Part shown: in pieces, positions 48,897 to 57,547 of the stretch
Position numbering within the stretch: the stretch's first letter is position 1
How the letters are laid out: each line of letters starts with the position of its first letter
DNA from: Paraburkholderia sp. DHOC27
GTDB lineage: Bacteria > Pseudomonadota > Gammaproteobacteria > Burkholderiales > Burkholderiaceae
Direction: 5' to 3'
NCBI RefSeq assembly: GCF_003429005.1
Contig: NZ_QVQV01000006.1
Location: forward strand, 310,001-374,000
Length of the DNA stretch: 64,000 bases
Notes under the pieces: generated by a model
What the model was told of the DNA's origin: nothing
Databases searched by the model: none
What the model saw: the letters and a program-made list of their open reading frames with translations, nothing else
Translations under genes and position numbers: made by a program

Positions 48897-50063
48897 ATGA
48901 AAAAACGTGTATGGCTCATTGCTTTGATGTTTTGCATGGCACTGGCAGGGTGTTCGCTCTCGCCTGGGCCGTATCTGGATCCTGCCCGCATGCAGGAACC
49001 GACACCGGACAATTCGACTGCGGCCGCCTATCCGGTGCATCTGATCAACGCCAAGGTCATTGCAGACCAGGCTAAAACACTCGCAAAGGATGACCCGCGC
49101 ACGAACATGCTGCCCATCGAGCCGCTCGCGAACAACGGCTATGCCGACTATCGCGTAGGCCCCGGCGACATTCTCGGCATCACCGTATGGAACCATCCTG
49201 AACTGACCGTGAACGCCACGACAGGTCAGGCCGCAGCAACGGATGCAGGCTCGGGCGCAGTCTCGGCGGGCGCACCAGGCTCATCAGTCACACCGGACGG
49301 GCAGCGTGTCTCTGCAGACGGCACGATCTACTTTCCGACTATTGGACGCATCAACGTGGGTGGCAAGACCACGGAACAGATTTCGAATCTCTTGATGAGC
49401 CGGCTCGCAGGCTACGCCGTCAAGCCGCAACTCGATGTGCGCGTGGTGCAGTTCCGCAGCCAGCAGGTGTACATGGCGGGCCAGCTGAAGAATCCTGGCA
49501 CGTTGCCCATCACGGACATGAAGCTCACGCTGATCGATGCGATCACGCGCTCCGGTGGTGCGGTGACGGACGCTGACCTGCAGCGCGTGCAACTGACGCG
49601 CAACGGCAAGTCGTATGTGCTCGATGTGCAACGCACGCTCGACCACGGCGATATTTCGCAGAACATCGTGTTGCGCGCCGGTGACATCGTGTACGTGCCG
49701 GACCATAACGCGAGCCGCGTGTTCGTGCTGGGCGAAATCCTGAAGCCGCAAACGCTGTACATGGACAAGGGTCAACTGACCTTGGCCGATGCGCTTTCGG
49801 GCGCCAACAGTATCGATCCGCAGAGCGCGCAGCCCCGCCAGATTCTGGTGATCCGGCGCTCGGCAAGCGACCCGGCGAAGCCGACGATCTACCGCCTCGA
49901 CATGACGCAAGTGGATGCGATCCTGTTGTCGACGCAGTTCGATCTGCAACCGCTGGATGTCGTCTATGTGGGAACGGCGGACATTGCTCGCCTGAACCGT
50001 TTGCTGGTGCAGTTGTTGCCGACCGTGACCAGCCTGTACCTGTTGTATTCCGTTGGGCATTGA
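48897..50063 (+). CDS. wza: Outer-membrane polysaccharide export lipoprotein Wza
   Basis: This 388-residue protein has a lipoprotein signal peptide ending in the lipobox L-A-G-C ('MALAGCSLSPG', Cys at about residue 19). The polysaccharide export domain follows ('YRVGPGDILGITVWNHPEL', about 84-102, and 'TIYFPTIGRINVGGKT'), then SLBB-type repeats ('VYMAGQLKNPGTLPITDMK' and 'VFVLGEILKPQTLYMDKGQ'). The length fits Wza, whose octamer forms the outer-membrane channel. An insert of about 30 residues rich in Ala, Gly and Ser (about 105-140) breaks the export domain. It is 83 bp before wzc. Confidence 0.95.
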   Translation: MKKRVWLIALMFCMALAGCSLSPGPYLDPARMQEPTPDNSTAAAYPVHLINAKVIADQAKTLAKDDPRTNMLPIEPLANNGYADYRVGPGDILGITVWNHPELTVNATTGQAAATDAGSGAVSAGAPGSSVTPDGQRVSADGTIYFPTIGRINVGGKTTEQISNLLMSRLAGYAVKPQLDVRVVQFRSQQVYMAGQLKNPGTLPITDMKLTLIDAITRSGGAVTDADLQRVQLTRNGKSYVLDVQRTLDHGDISQNIVLRAGDIVYVPDHNASRVFVLGEILKPQTLYMDKGQLTLADALSGANSIDPQSAQPRQILVIRRSASDPAKPTIYRLDMTQVDAILLSTQFDLQPLDVVYVGTADIARLNRLLVQLLPTVTSLYLLYSVGH

Positions 50064-50146
50064 CGTAACGCTCATCGACGTCGCAGCTCTTTTACGTAAC
50101 CTCGCGCGGCCATTTTCCACGGGCCCTCTTCATAGGAATCACCGAC

Positions 50147-52477
50147 GTGAACACGCCGAATCTGGATGCAGGATCTTTTGGCCCCCCTCGCGATGGTGCA
50201 GTTAGCGCGAGGGACATGATCCGGTTGCTATCGGACCATGTAGGGACTGTCGTTGGCGTTGCGCTGGTCGTGGTCGTACTGGCCTCGATCTACGTCACGC
50301 TGGCGACGCCAACCTATACCGCGGGTGCGCTCGTGCGGATCGAATCGCCTGATCCAAACGAGCTGGGGACCGGTGCGAACGGACCGCTCGTCGTACAGGC
50401 GAGTCCGCCTTCCACCGACGCCGAAGTGGCGATGATGCAAAGCCGCGATGTGCTGGAACCGGTGATGAAGCGCTTTGGCTACGACCTCACGGTCAAGGCG
50501 CGTACCTTCCCGATTCTCGGCCTGATCGCCAACAAGTTCGCTACGCCAGGCAAGCCCTCGGGCGCATGGTTCGGACTGAAGTCGTACGCATGGGGCGGTG
50601 AGGAAATTCACATCGACTCACTGCAGGTGCCGGCTTCGCTCGAAAACGCCAAGCTCAAGTTGCGCGCGCTCGACAACCAGCACTATCAACTGGTGGATAC
50701 GGATGGCTCCGTGCTGCTGAGCGGCCAGGTGGGCCAACTTGCCACCGGTCAGGACATCTCCATGCTGGTGACGCGACTCGTCGCGCGGCCGGACACGGAA
50801 TTCCAGGTCGTGCCGCTCAACACCGTCAATGCGTTGAAGCGCTTCTCGAAGGATCTCAAGATTCAGGAGAAGGGCGGCAAGGAAACCGGCATCGTGCAGA
50901 TCGCGTTCGACAGCAGCAGCCCGGTCGTGGCAGCGGGTGTCGCCAACGCCATCGCGAATGGCTACGTGGCGAACACCGTGGAGAATCGCCGCCGCAGCGA
51001 CAGCAAGACGCTCGACTTCATCAACCAGGAACTGCCGCGTCTGCGCGATGAACTGAAACAGTCGGAAGCCGCACTCTCCAGCTTCCAGTCGTCGTCCAAT
51101 TCGTTGCAGCCTACCGAGGAATCGCAGTCATACCTGAATGGCGGCATCGACATTGAACGGCAGATCGCCGCGCTGCAACTGCAACGCACGCAATTGATGC
51201 TGCACTTCCAGCCCACCAGCGACCCGGTGCGCAACATCGACCAGCAGCTCGCGCAACTGAACGCCGCCAAGGCCAGCTTCGACGCGCGCTTCAACAAGAT
51301 GCCGGCCTCGCAACGCAAGGACGTGGACCTGACGCGTAACGCCAAGGTCGCCGAGTCGATCTACGTGACGATGGTGAACAAGGCGGAAGAGCTGACGGTG
51401 CGTCGTGCGGGTACGACGGGCGACGTGCATGTCGTCGACGTGGCTGCGCGCCCGGCTGATCCGGTGTCGCCGAACGTGCCGCTCGTGCTCGCCGCGAGCG
51501 CGGGCATCGGCTTGATGCTCGGCGCGCTTTATGTGTTCGCGCGCAGCCAGTTGTTGACCGGTGTGAGCGATCCGCGCTTCGTGGAATGGAGCCTGAGCAT
51601 TCCCGTGCTCGGTTCCGTGCTTTACAGCCCGCAACAGGCGCAACTGAAACGCGCGATGATGCATTCGCTGCGCGGAGTCGACACGCCATACGGCTCGGCT
51701 ACGCCGATTCCGTTGTTGCCGGCCGCGCGTGCCAAAGACGGCTCGGTCGTCAAGGGCGCGTCGGGCGAACTGCCGCATACCGCGCACTATCTGCTGGCGC
51801 GCAGCTTTCCGCATAACGCGTCGGTCGAGGCGCTGCGTGGTGTGCGGACCGCCATGCACTTCTCGGGCGGCAACCACGGGGATGACAAGACCGTGGTGTT
51901 GACAGGTCCCACGCCGGGTTCGGGCAAGAGCTTCGTCGCCGCCAATCTCGCGGTGCTGGAAGCCGAAACCACCAAGCGTGTCTTGCTGATCGACGCCGAC
52001 ATGCGCTGCGGCCGTCTCGCGCAAACCTTCGGACAACCGAACTCCGGTGGTCTCGCGGAACTGCTGATGGGCGACATCACCAGCGATCAGGCCATCCGTG
52101 AAGTCGGCGTGCCTGGCCTGTCGTTCATTTCGTGCGGGGCGTATCCGTCCAATCCGTCTGAACTGCTGATGATGCCGCGCTTCCAGGCGTTGCTCGATGT
52201 GTTCAACAAGCGCTTCGATCTGGTGATCGTCGATACGCCGCCGCTGCTGGCCGTGAGCGATGCGTCGATCATCGCCAACCGCGCGGGCAGCACGGTGCTG
52301 GTGCTGCGCTCGGGCATGCAGACCGAAGAGGAAATCGAAGAGACCGTCACCAAGCTGCGTCGCGCAGGTGCACGACTGGGCGGCGCGGTATTCAATGCGG
52401 TGCCGTTGCGTCGCAGTGAACGGCGCGCATACGGTCATATGACGGCGTATTCGAATCACAATCACGCCGCGGCGTGA
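50147..52477 (+). CDS. wzc: Polysaccharide co-polymerase / tyrosine autokinase Wzc
   Basis: This 776-residue inner-membrane protein has a Wzz domain between two membrane helices ('VGVALVVVVLASIYVTLA', about 38-55, and 'LVLAASAGIGLMLGALYVFA', about 446-465), with a periplasmic coiled-coil region ('LDFINQELPRLRDELKQSEA'). The cytoplasmic BY-kinase domain has Walker A 'GPTPGSGKS' (587-595), Walker A' 'VLLIDADMRCG' and Walker B 'LVIVDTPPLLAVSD'. The C-terminal tail has only two tyrosines (in 'RAYGHMTAYSNHNHAAA'), fewer than the usual cluster. It controls chain length with Wza. The start is a GTG. No Wzb phosphatase is found nearby. Confidence 0.95.
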   Translation: MNTPNLDAGSFGPPRDGAVSARDMIRLLSDHVGTVVGVALVVVVLASIYVTLATPTYTAGALVRIESPDPNELGTGANGPLVVQASPPSTDAEVAMMQSRDVLEPVMKRFGYDLTVKARTFPILGLIANKFATPGKPSGAWFGLKSYAWGGEEIHIDSLQVPASLENAKLKLRALDNQHYQLVDTDGSVLLSGQVGQLATGQDISMLVTRLVARPDTEFQVVPLNTVNALKRFSKDLKIQEKGGKETGIVQIAFDSSSPVVAAGVANAIANGYVANTVENRRRSDSKTLDFINQELPRLRDELKQSEAALSSFQSSSNSLQPTEESQSYLNGGIDIERQIAALQLQRTQLMLHFQPTSDPVRNIDQQLAQLNAAKASFDARFNKMPASQRKDVDLTRNAKVAESIYVTMVNKAEELTVRRAGTTGDVHVVDVAARPADPVSPNVPLVLAASAGIGLMLGALYVFARSQLLTGVSDPRFVEWSLSIPVLGSVLYSPQQAQLKRAMMHSLRGVDTPYGSATPIPLLPAARAKDGSVVKGASGELPHTAHYLLARSFPHNASVEALRGVRTAMHFSGGNHGDDKTVVLTGPTPGSGKSFVAANLAVLEAETTKRVLLIDADMRCGRLAQTFGQPNSGGLAELLMGDITSDQAIREVGVPGLSFISCGAYPSNPSELLMMPRFQALLDVFNKRFDLVIVDTPPLLAVSDASIIANRAGSTVLVLRSGMQTEEEIEETVTKLRRAGARLGGAVFNAVPLRRSERRAYGHMTAYSNHNHAAA

Positions 52478-52496
52478 GACGTATCGGGAGAAATGG

Positions 52497-53528
52497 GTGA
52501 GAGATGATTTCGAGGACTGTGCACGCGGCATCGGCATTGTGCTGGTCGTGTACGGCCATGTCCTGATCGGACTGATGAACGCCGATCTCGTGCCGGCGCA
52601 TCACTGGCTCATCTCGACGGACTCTGCGATCTACACGTTCCACATGCCGCTGTTCTTCATGTTGTCCGGGCTGCATGTGGAACGCGGCTTGAGCCGTGGC
52701 CGTCAAGGCTTTCTGTCTTCGAAGCTGCAGAGCATCGTCTACCCGTATTTTCTGTGGTCGGTGATTCAGGGGCTGGTGCAGTTGATGATGTCGGCGAACG
52801 CCAATCATCGCTTCTATCCGTCCGACATGCTGGACATCTTCTGGAATCCTATCGGTCAGTTCTGGTTCCTGTACGCGCTGTTTCTCTGCCAGATCTTTGT
52901 GTGTGTGACGACGACCCAGCGCTTGCGGCTGGTGTTCATCGCGATCGTGGCGTACTTCATCGGCATCGCGCTCGACGCCAACATCCTCACGATCGCGCTG
53001 AAGTTTTTCCTGTTCTTCGCGGCGGGTATTTTGCTGGCGGGCAATCTGCGGAGCATCGTCACGCGGTTTGCGACGCTGCGCGGAGTGGGCGTCACGTTCA
53101 TCGCATTTTGCGTAGCGATCTATCTGGCGCACGGTTTGGGTAACACCGGCACGGACTGGGCGCTGCCCGAGACCGCGCTTGGTTTGCGCACGCTGCCGGC
53201 GGCACTGCTCGGCATTTTGCTGGTGTGCGAGATCGCCTTGTTGATCAGCCAGTCGGGCAAGGGTGCCGTGCTACGGGTGCTGGGGCTGGCCTCGATGCCG
53301 ATTTACCTCGCCCATATTCTGGCCGGTTCGGGTGCGCGCATTGCCTTGCTGCATATCCACGTCGAGAACGTGTACCTGCATCTTCTGGTTGGCGTGGCGT
53401 GCGGCATCGCGTTTCCGCTGGCGCTGTACTTCGTGGCGGGGCGGCTGCGTCTGGAGAAATATCTGGGTTTTCCGCGCGCTCGCGGTGTGACGTTCCAGCC
53501 TGCGAGAGTGGCCGATGCACTCAATTGA
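52497..53528 (+). CDS. Acyltransferase 3 family membrane protein
   Basis: This 343-residue polytopic membrane protein has the acyltransferase-3 (Fucose4-O-acetylase/OafA) pattern: 'ARGIGIVLVVYGHVLIGL' with the conserved Arg and His in the first helix (about 9-26), 'YTFHMPLFFMLSGLHVERG' and about ten hydrophobic segments. It probably O-acetylates the exopolysaccharide. The start is a GTG with GGGAGA upstream; an ATG just before it is out of frame. It follows wzc by 19 bp. A short-chain polymerase function of the Wzy type was considered, but the N-terminal motif speaks for an acyltransferase. Confidence 0.88.
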   Translation: MRDDFEDCARGIGIVLVVYGHVLIGLMNADLVPAHHWLISTDSAIYTFHMPLFFMLSGLHVERGLSRGRQGFLSSKLQSIVYPYFLWSVIQGLVQLMMSANANHRFYPSDMLDIFWNPIGQFWFLYALFLCQIFVCVTTTQRLRLVFIAIVAYFIGIALDANILTIALKFFLFFAAGILLAGNLRSIVTRFATLRGVGVTFIAFCVAIYLAHGLGNTGTDWALPETALGLRTLPAALLGILLVCEIALLISQSGKGAVLRVLGLASMPIYLAHILAGSGARIALLHIHVENVYLHLLVGVACGIAFPLALYFVAGRLRLEKYLGFPRARGVTFQPARVADALN

Positions 53529-53565
53529 TGCATCGGCGCGTCAGCGCATGGGGTTTCGTGCGGGT

Positions 53566-53838
53566 TTAGCTGCCGCGTTTACCACGATTGATAGGACGCT
53601 GGACGCCGTTCCACCAACGTCCCAAAGCCTGCAAGCCGAACGCGGGCGCGCCGTTGAGACGGCGCCGTTCCTCGGCGATTTGTCGCCTGGCCTGGATTTC
53701 CTCGGAAGTGAGTGCGCGCTCCGTACGCTCGTCTGCGCGCCGCGCCATGACGCACAGGGACACCACCACGAGTATCGCGATGACTTCGAGGACAGAAAAG
53801 ATGATGAGGAGGTGCATGGCGTTCACGAGAAGTCGCAC
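53566..53838 (-). CDS. Small single-helix membrane protein, unknown
   Basis: This protein of up to 90 residues has one N-terminal hydrophobic helix ('LLIIFSVLEVIAILVVVSLC', about 10-29) and a charged cytoplasmic-type tail ('RRADERTERALTSEEIQARR'), then 'GRWWNGVQRPINRG'. A start at 53817 (ATG) or 53838 (GTG) is possible. It is on the minus strand inside the plus-strand exopolysaccharide locus. The clean membrane helix and charged tail argue for a real gene; no family is recognised. Confidence 0.5.
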   Translation of the reverse strand: MRLLVNAMHLLIIFSVLEVIAILVVVSLCVMARRADERTERALTSEEIQARRQIAEERRRLNGAPAFGLQALGRWWNGVQRPINRGKRGS

Positions 53839-54413
53839 GGCGGCGTGCAGGGACTACTTGATGTTGTGAGTCTGACATACCGGGCCGCCGGGCCAATCTC
53901 CGAAGAATCGCCAATCCACGACTCTATTCGGTGAATTGCCGCCAGTATAAGACCGGGCCGGGAAGCGCGCATATCAGACGAATCCCGGACGGGGACGGTG
54001 TCGCCGCTGCTCCAGCGTGGTGCCTGATGCCGCAGCGTGTGGAGGGAGCGCGGGCACGCTTCTTAAATCCGTGCCCAGCCGCTGCATGGGGTGTATCGAG
54101 GCGGTAAGGGTCGCGAAAGGCTGCCGGGGTCTGTGTTCGAATTCGCACATTACCGAAACGGCGGCGCAGATACAGTGGGTTAGCTGTTTGCATCGCAGCA
54201 ACGGACGAGAATTGCCAGTCGAATTTGCCCTGTCACGCGAGCCGGAGGTGTCGATTCTTACCGTGGCGCGCCTGATTCGATCATGAGTTACGTGGATTGC
54301 GCGTTGCAGCAATCAACCGTCACATAGAGTGCCCGAGGACGTACCGCAGGACCGAGCCAGGCTCGCGCACCGTAGTGCGCCAAAACATTTTCTACTCCTG
54401 TCTATATACGACG
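53839..54413. other. 575-bp spacer upstream of wzx
   Basis: No gene is supported here; the short frames on both strands are Arg/Cys-rich and lack motifs. It splits the exopolysaccharide operon into two parts, so wzx and the genes after it may have their own promoter. The sequence just before wzx reads CTGTCTATATACGACG, with no Shine-Dalgarno sequence. Confidence 0.4.
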
Positions 54414-55901
54414 ATGCTCAAACGCAGCTTGATCGCCAATTACGCAGGGCAGATGGTCACCGTTGCCCTCGGCATGGTGATGGTGCCAGCCTACGTACGG
54501 CACCTGGGCGTAGAAGCGTACGGGCTCATCGCGCTCAATGCGGTCTTGCTGGCATGGGTGCAGGTGCTGGATCTCGGGCTCTCGCCCACCTTATGCCGTG
54601 AACTCGGACGCGCGCGTGACGACGCCTCGCGTCAGGAGGTGCGGGTGCTGTTGCAGTCGCTTGAGAAATTCGTCGCGGGCGTGTGCGCCATTCTGGTCAT
54701 CCTGTCCATTTTCACGGCACCGTTTTTCGCGCAGGACTGGCTCAACGCGAAAGGCCTGCCGCTGCATGAAATTGAAATCACGTTCGTTTTGATGGTGTTG
54801 ACGGTCGCGTCGCGCTGGCTTTCATCGCTTTACCGTGGCGGCATGGTAGGCATCGACAGGCAGCCGACGTTGAACGTTGTGGTGGTGGTGTTCGCCATCA
54901 TTCGCGCGGTGCTGGTGGTGCCCGTCATCACGATATGGCCGAGCGTCGAAGTGTTTTTCATCTGGCAACTGGCCGCGATTTTCGGCGAAGCCTTGACGAT
55001 GCGGATTCTGCTCGGCAACGCCATCGAAGCGCCGATCTTGACGCGCACGTTTTCGCGCACCGTGCTCACCGCACGCGCCACGCTGTCGTTGTCCATTGCG
55101 TTCTCCGCGCTGATGTGGGCCACCACCACGCAGATCGACAAGATCATTCTGTCCAAGGTGCTGTCGCTGCACGCGTTCGGCGTGTTCAGTATGGCGACCT
55201 TGCTGGCAAGCGGCATTCTGCTGCTCGCCAATCCGATCCAGCAGGCCTTCATTCCGCGCTTCACCGCCGACAGCATGGGCGACTCGCGCCGCATCATTCC
55301 CACTTATTTCCTTGCCAGCGAAATCACCATGCTCGCGGTGATTCCAGTGGCGGCGATTTTCGTCAACGTGCCGGATCTGGTGCTGCGGATGTGGTCGCTC
55401 TCCGCACCCTCTACGCCGGAAGCGTGGCGCATCCTGCAGTGCTATGCCGTGGGCAACGCGTGCTCGGCGATTGCCGCGCTCGTGTTTCTCGTGCAGTACG
55501 CGGAAGGCAAGCTGTCTTTGCACATCAAGGGCAACGTGGTGTTCCTGCTCGTGCTGGTGCCGGCCGTGCTGTACGGCGCACTGCATGGCGGCTCGACCGG
55601 CGTGGGCTACGCATGGCTCGCCTTCGGGCTGCTGCAGGTGCTGGTGTGGGTCAGCATCGTGCATCGCGTCTTCCTGCCCGGTATCAACATGAAATGGTAT
55701 GGCGGCCTCGCTGCGCGGGTAGGTGTCACCGCGCTCGTGGCGCTCGCGTTCCGTCACACCGACATGTCCCAGGCGTCGCGGCCGCAACTCTTCGTGTATC
55801 TGCTACTGATGTGGCTGTGCATGATGGCCGCCGCGGTTGTCGTCTCGCCGGTCGCGCAGCGCAAGGCGCTCGATCTGGCCGGACGCTTCGTCTTTAACTA
55901 A
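54414..55901 (+). CDS. wzx: Polysaccharide flippase Wzx
   Basis: This 495-residue polytopic membrane protein belongs to the MOP/PST flippase family. The N-terminus 'MLKRSLIANYAGQMVTVALG' and 'VMVPAYVRHLGVEAYGLIAL' is the usual family start. About twelve to fourteen hydrophobic segments can be counted, and 'RYRGGMVGID'-like and 'QIDKIILSKVLSLHAFGVFS' segments fit the family. It moves undecaprenyl-PP-linked repeat units across the inner membrane. The ATG at 54414 is preferred over an upstream TTG at 54297. It is followed after 12 bp by a GT2 gene with a good ribosome binding site. Confidence 0.9.
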   Translation: MLKRSLIANYAGQMVTVALGMVMVPAYVRHLGVEAYGLIALNAVLLAWVQVLDLGLSPTLCRELGRARDDASRQEVRVLLQSLEKFVAGVCAILVILSIFTAPFFAQDWLNAKGLPLHEIEITFVLMVLTVASRWLSSLYRGGMVGIDRQPTLNVVVVVFAIIRAVLVVPVITIWPSVEVFFIWQLAAIFGEALTMRILLGNAIEAPILTRTFSRTVLTARATLSLSIAFSALMWATTTQIDKIILSKVLSLHAFGVFSMATLLASGILLLANPIQQAFIPRFTADSMGDSRRIIPTYFLASEITMLAVIPVAAIFVNVPDLVLRMWSLSAPSTPEAWRILQCYAVGNACSAIAALVFLVQYAEGKLSLHIKGNVVFLLVLVPAVLYGALHGGSTGVGYAWLAFGLLQVLVWVSIVHRVFLPGINMKWYGGLAARVGVTALVALAFRHTDMSQASRPQLFVYLLLMWLCMMAAAVVVSPVAQRKALDLAGRFVFN

Positions 55902-55913
55902 GGGAGAGACGAT

Positions 55914-56906
55914 ATGACCTTGGTTTCCGCACATACCTCGGGCAAGCCGTTTCTCTCGGTCGTGATCCTCTGCTACAACCTCGAAAACTTTATCGGCGAC
56001 TGTCTGGAAAGCGTGCTGTCGCAAGATCTGGACGTGCCGTTCGAAGTGATCGTGGGTGATGACGGTTCCCGTGACGGTTCGGTGGCCATCATCGAAAAGT
56101 TTTGTGCGCGCTATCCCGGCGTCGTGAAGCTGATCAGCCACGCACAAAACGTCGGCTACTCGCGCAATCTCTCAGACGTCATCGCTGCGACCCTGGGCGA
56201 ATACATTGCCACCATTGATGGCGATGACGTGATGCTGCCTGGCAAGCTCAAGCGTCAGCTCGAATTCCTCGAGACACAACGCGAGTTCGGCATGGTCGTG
56301 CACAAGATGCGTCCGGTGAATGCCGTCACTGGCGAAACCGTGGATTTTCCGCTGCCGCGTGAAAAGCCAGCCGTGTTCGATGCGCAATATCTGATCGAGC
56401 AGGGCCCGTTCTTCTTCAACAGCTCCGCGATGTTTCGCGGTGCGTTGCGCCGGCGCTATCCCGTCGACCTCGAACTGAAGGTCGTGGCTGACGTCGCCAA
56501 TCTGATGCAATCGTTTTATGGCACACAGGCCCGCTATCTCGACGAAGAGATGGGCCTGTACCGCGTGAATCCCAAGGGCTTCACGTCGTCGATTATCAAG
56601 AACCCGGCGCGGCACGAGACCAACATCAGCGACATGATGCGCACCTGCATGATGGCTGAGACGCTCGGCATGGACAAAGCGGTGGTCGACCGTGGGCGCG
56701 CGCGGCTCTTCCTGACCTCCGCCATCATGTATCTGGAGACGGGACACTACGACGACTTCGAACGCTGCATTGCTTCGAGCATGCGCTTTGCGAAGCTCGG
56801 CACCAAACAGGCTGGCCTGCACGCGTTGCGCCGCTGGCCGCGCGCACTTCATCCTCTTTACACGCTTGCCAAGCAGATGGCAGGGCGGCAGCCGGTGCGC
56901 GCATGA
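55914..56906 (+). CDS. Family 2 glycosyltransferase
   Basis: This 330-residue GT2 shows 'LSVVILCYNLENFIGDCLES' (about 14-33), 'FEVIVGDDGSRDGSV' and the metal-binding 'ATIDGDDVMLPGK'. 'FFFNSSAMFRGALRRRY' follows in the acceptor half. This is the EpsE/WcaA-like group of inverting GT-A transferases. The donor and acceptor are unknown. AGGGAGAGACG precedes the ATG. It overlaps the next gene by 4 bp. Confidence 0.9.
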   Translation: MTLVSAHTSGKPFLSVVILCYNLENFIGDCLESVLSQDLDVPFEVIVGDDGSRDGSVAIIEKFCARYPGVVKLISHAQNVGYSRNLSDVIAATLGEYIATIDGDDVMLPGKLKRQLEFLETQREFGMVVHKMRPVNAVTGETVDFPLPREKPAVFDAQYLIEQGPFFFNSSAMFRGALRRRYPVDLELKVVADVANLMQSFYGTQARYLDEEMGLYRVNPKGFTSSIIKNPARHETNISDMMRTCMMAETLGMDKAVVDRGRARLFLTSAIMYLETGHYDDFERCIASSMRFAKLGTKQAGLHALRRWPRALHPLYTLAKQMAGRQPVRA

Positions 56907-57547
56907 GTGTGCTGACCAACACCTTCTCGAAGTTCAGCGAGCTGCGCTGGATCGACCGCTGGAATGCGCTGCAGTTTGCGTATTACCGGTTGAAGGCGCA
57001 ACTCTGGTACGCCGGCGCCTTCGCTTCGCTCGGCAAGAAAACCGCTATTTACAAGCCGCTGTTGCTGTCCAACGTACACCTTGCGTCGCTTGGCGACCGC
57101 GTGCTGATCCGTCAAGGCGCGCGTATCGAGCTGATCGTGACGGACCCCAACGCGTTGCCGCGGCTGACGATCGGCAATGACGTGAATATCGAGCAGAACG
57201 TGCACATCGTTTGCGGCTCGTCCATCGAGATCCACGACAACGTCACCATCACGGGCGGCTGCGGCATCGTCGATGTCGAGCATCCGTATGAGGACGTGCA
57301 CGACCCTCGACGTATCGGTGCGCGTCTGCGCACGCGCGGCAACCGCGTGGTGATCGGCGAGGGCAGCTTCATCGGCTTTAACGCCATGATCCTGCCGAAC
57401 GTCGTGATCGGCCGTCATTGCGTGGTCGGTGCGCACGCCGTCGTGACGCGCGATGTGCCCGACTACTGCGTCGTCGCCGGCAATCCGGCACGACTGATCA
57501 AGCGATATAGCTGGCAAACAAAAACCTGGGAACGGAGCGAATCATGA
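56903..57547 (+). CDS. Hexapeptide-repeat acyltransferase (LbH family, WcaF/NodL-like)
   Basis: This 214-residue protein has left-handed beta-helix repeats: 'LTIGNDVNIEQNVHI' and 'VVIGEGSFIGFNAMILPNVV' followed by 'IGRHCVVGAHAVVTRDVPDY' and 'VVAGNPARLIKRY', the usual end of the xat/NodL/WcaF family. The probable active-site His lies in the loop after 'VDVEHPYEDVHD'. It likely transfers an acetyl group from acetyl-CoA to a cytoplasmic sugar intermediate of the exopolysaccharide. ATGA overlaps link it to both neighbours. Confidence 0.9.
   Translation: MSVLTNTFSKFSELRWIDRWNALQFAYYRLKAQLWYAGAFASLGKKTAIYKPLLLSNVHLASLGDRVLIRQGARIELIVTDPNALPRLTIGNDVNIEQNVHIVCGSSIEIHDNVTITGGCGIVDVEHPYEDVHDPRRIGARLRTRGNRVVIGEGSFIGFNAMILPNVVIGRHCVVGAHAVVTRDVPDYCVVAGNPARLIKRYSWQTKTWERSES

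Noticed and set aside
51128..52537. A 469-codon minus-strand frame opposite wzc
   Set aside because: Arg/His-rich antisense of a conserved kinase domain with no features of its own.
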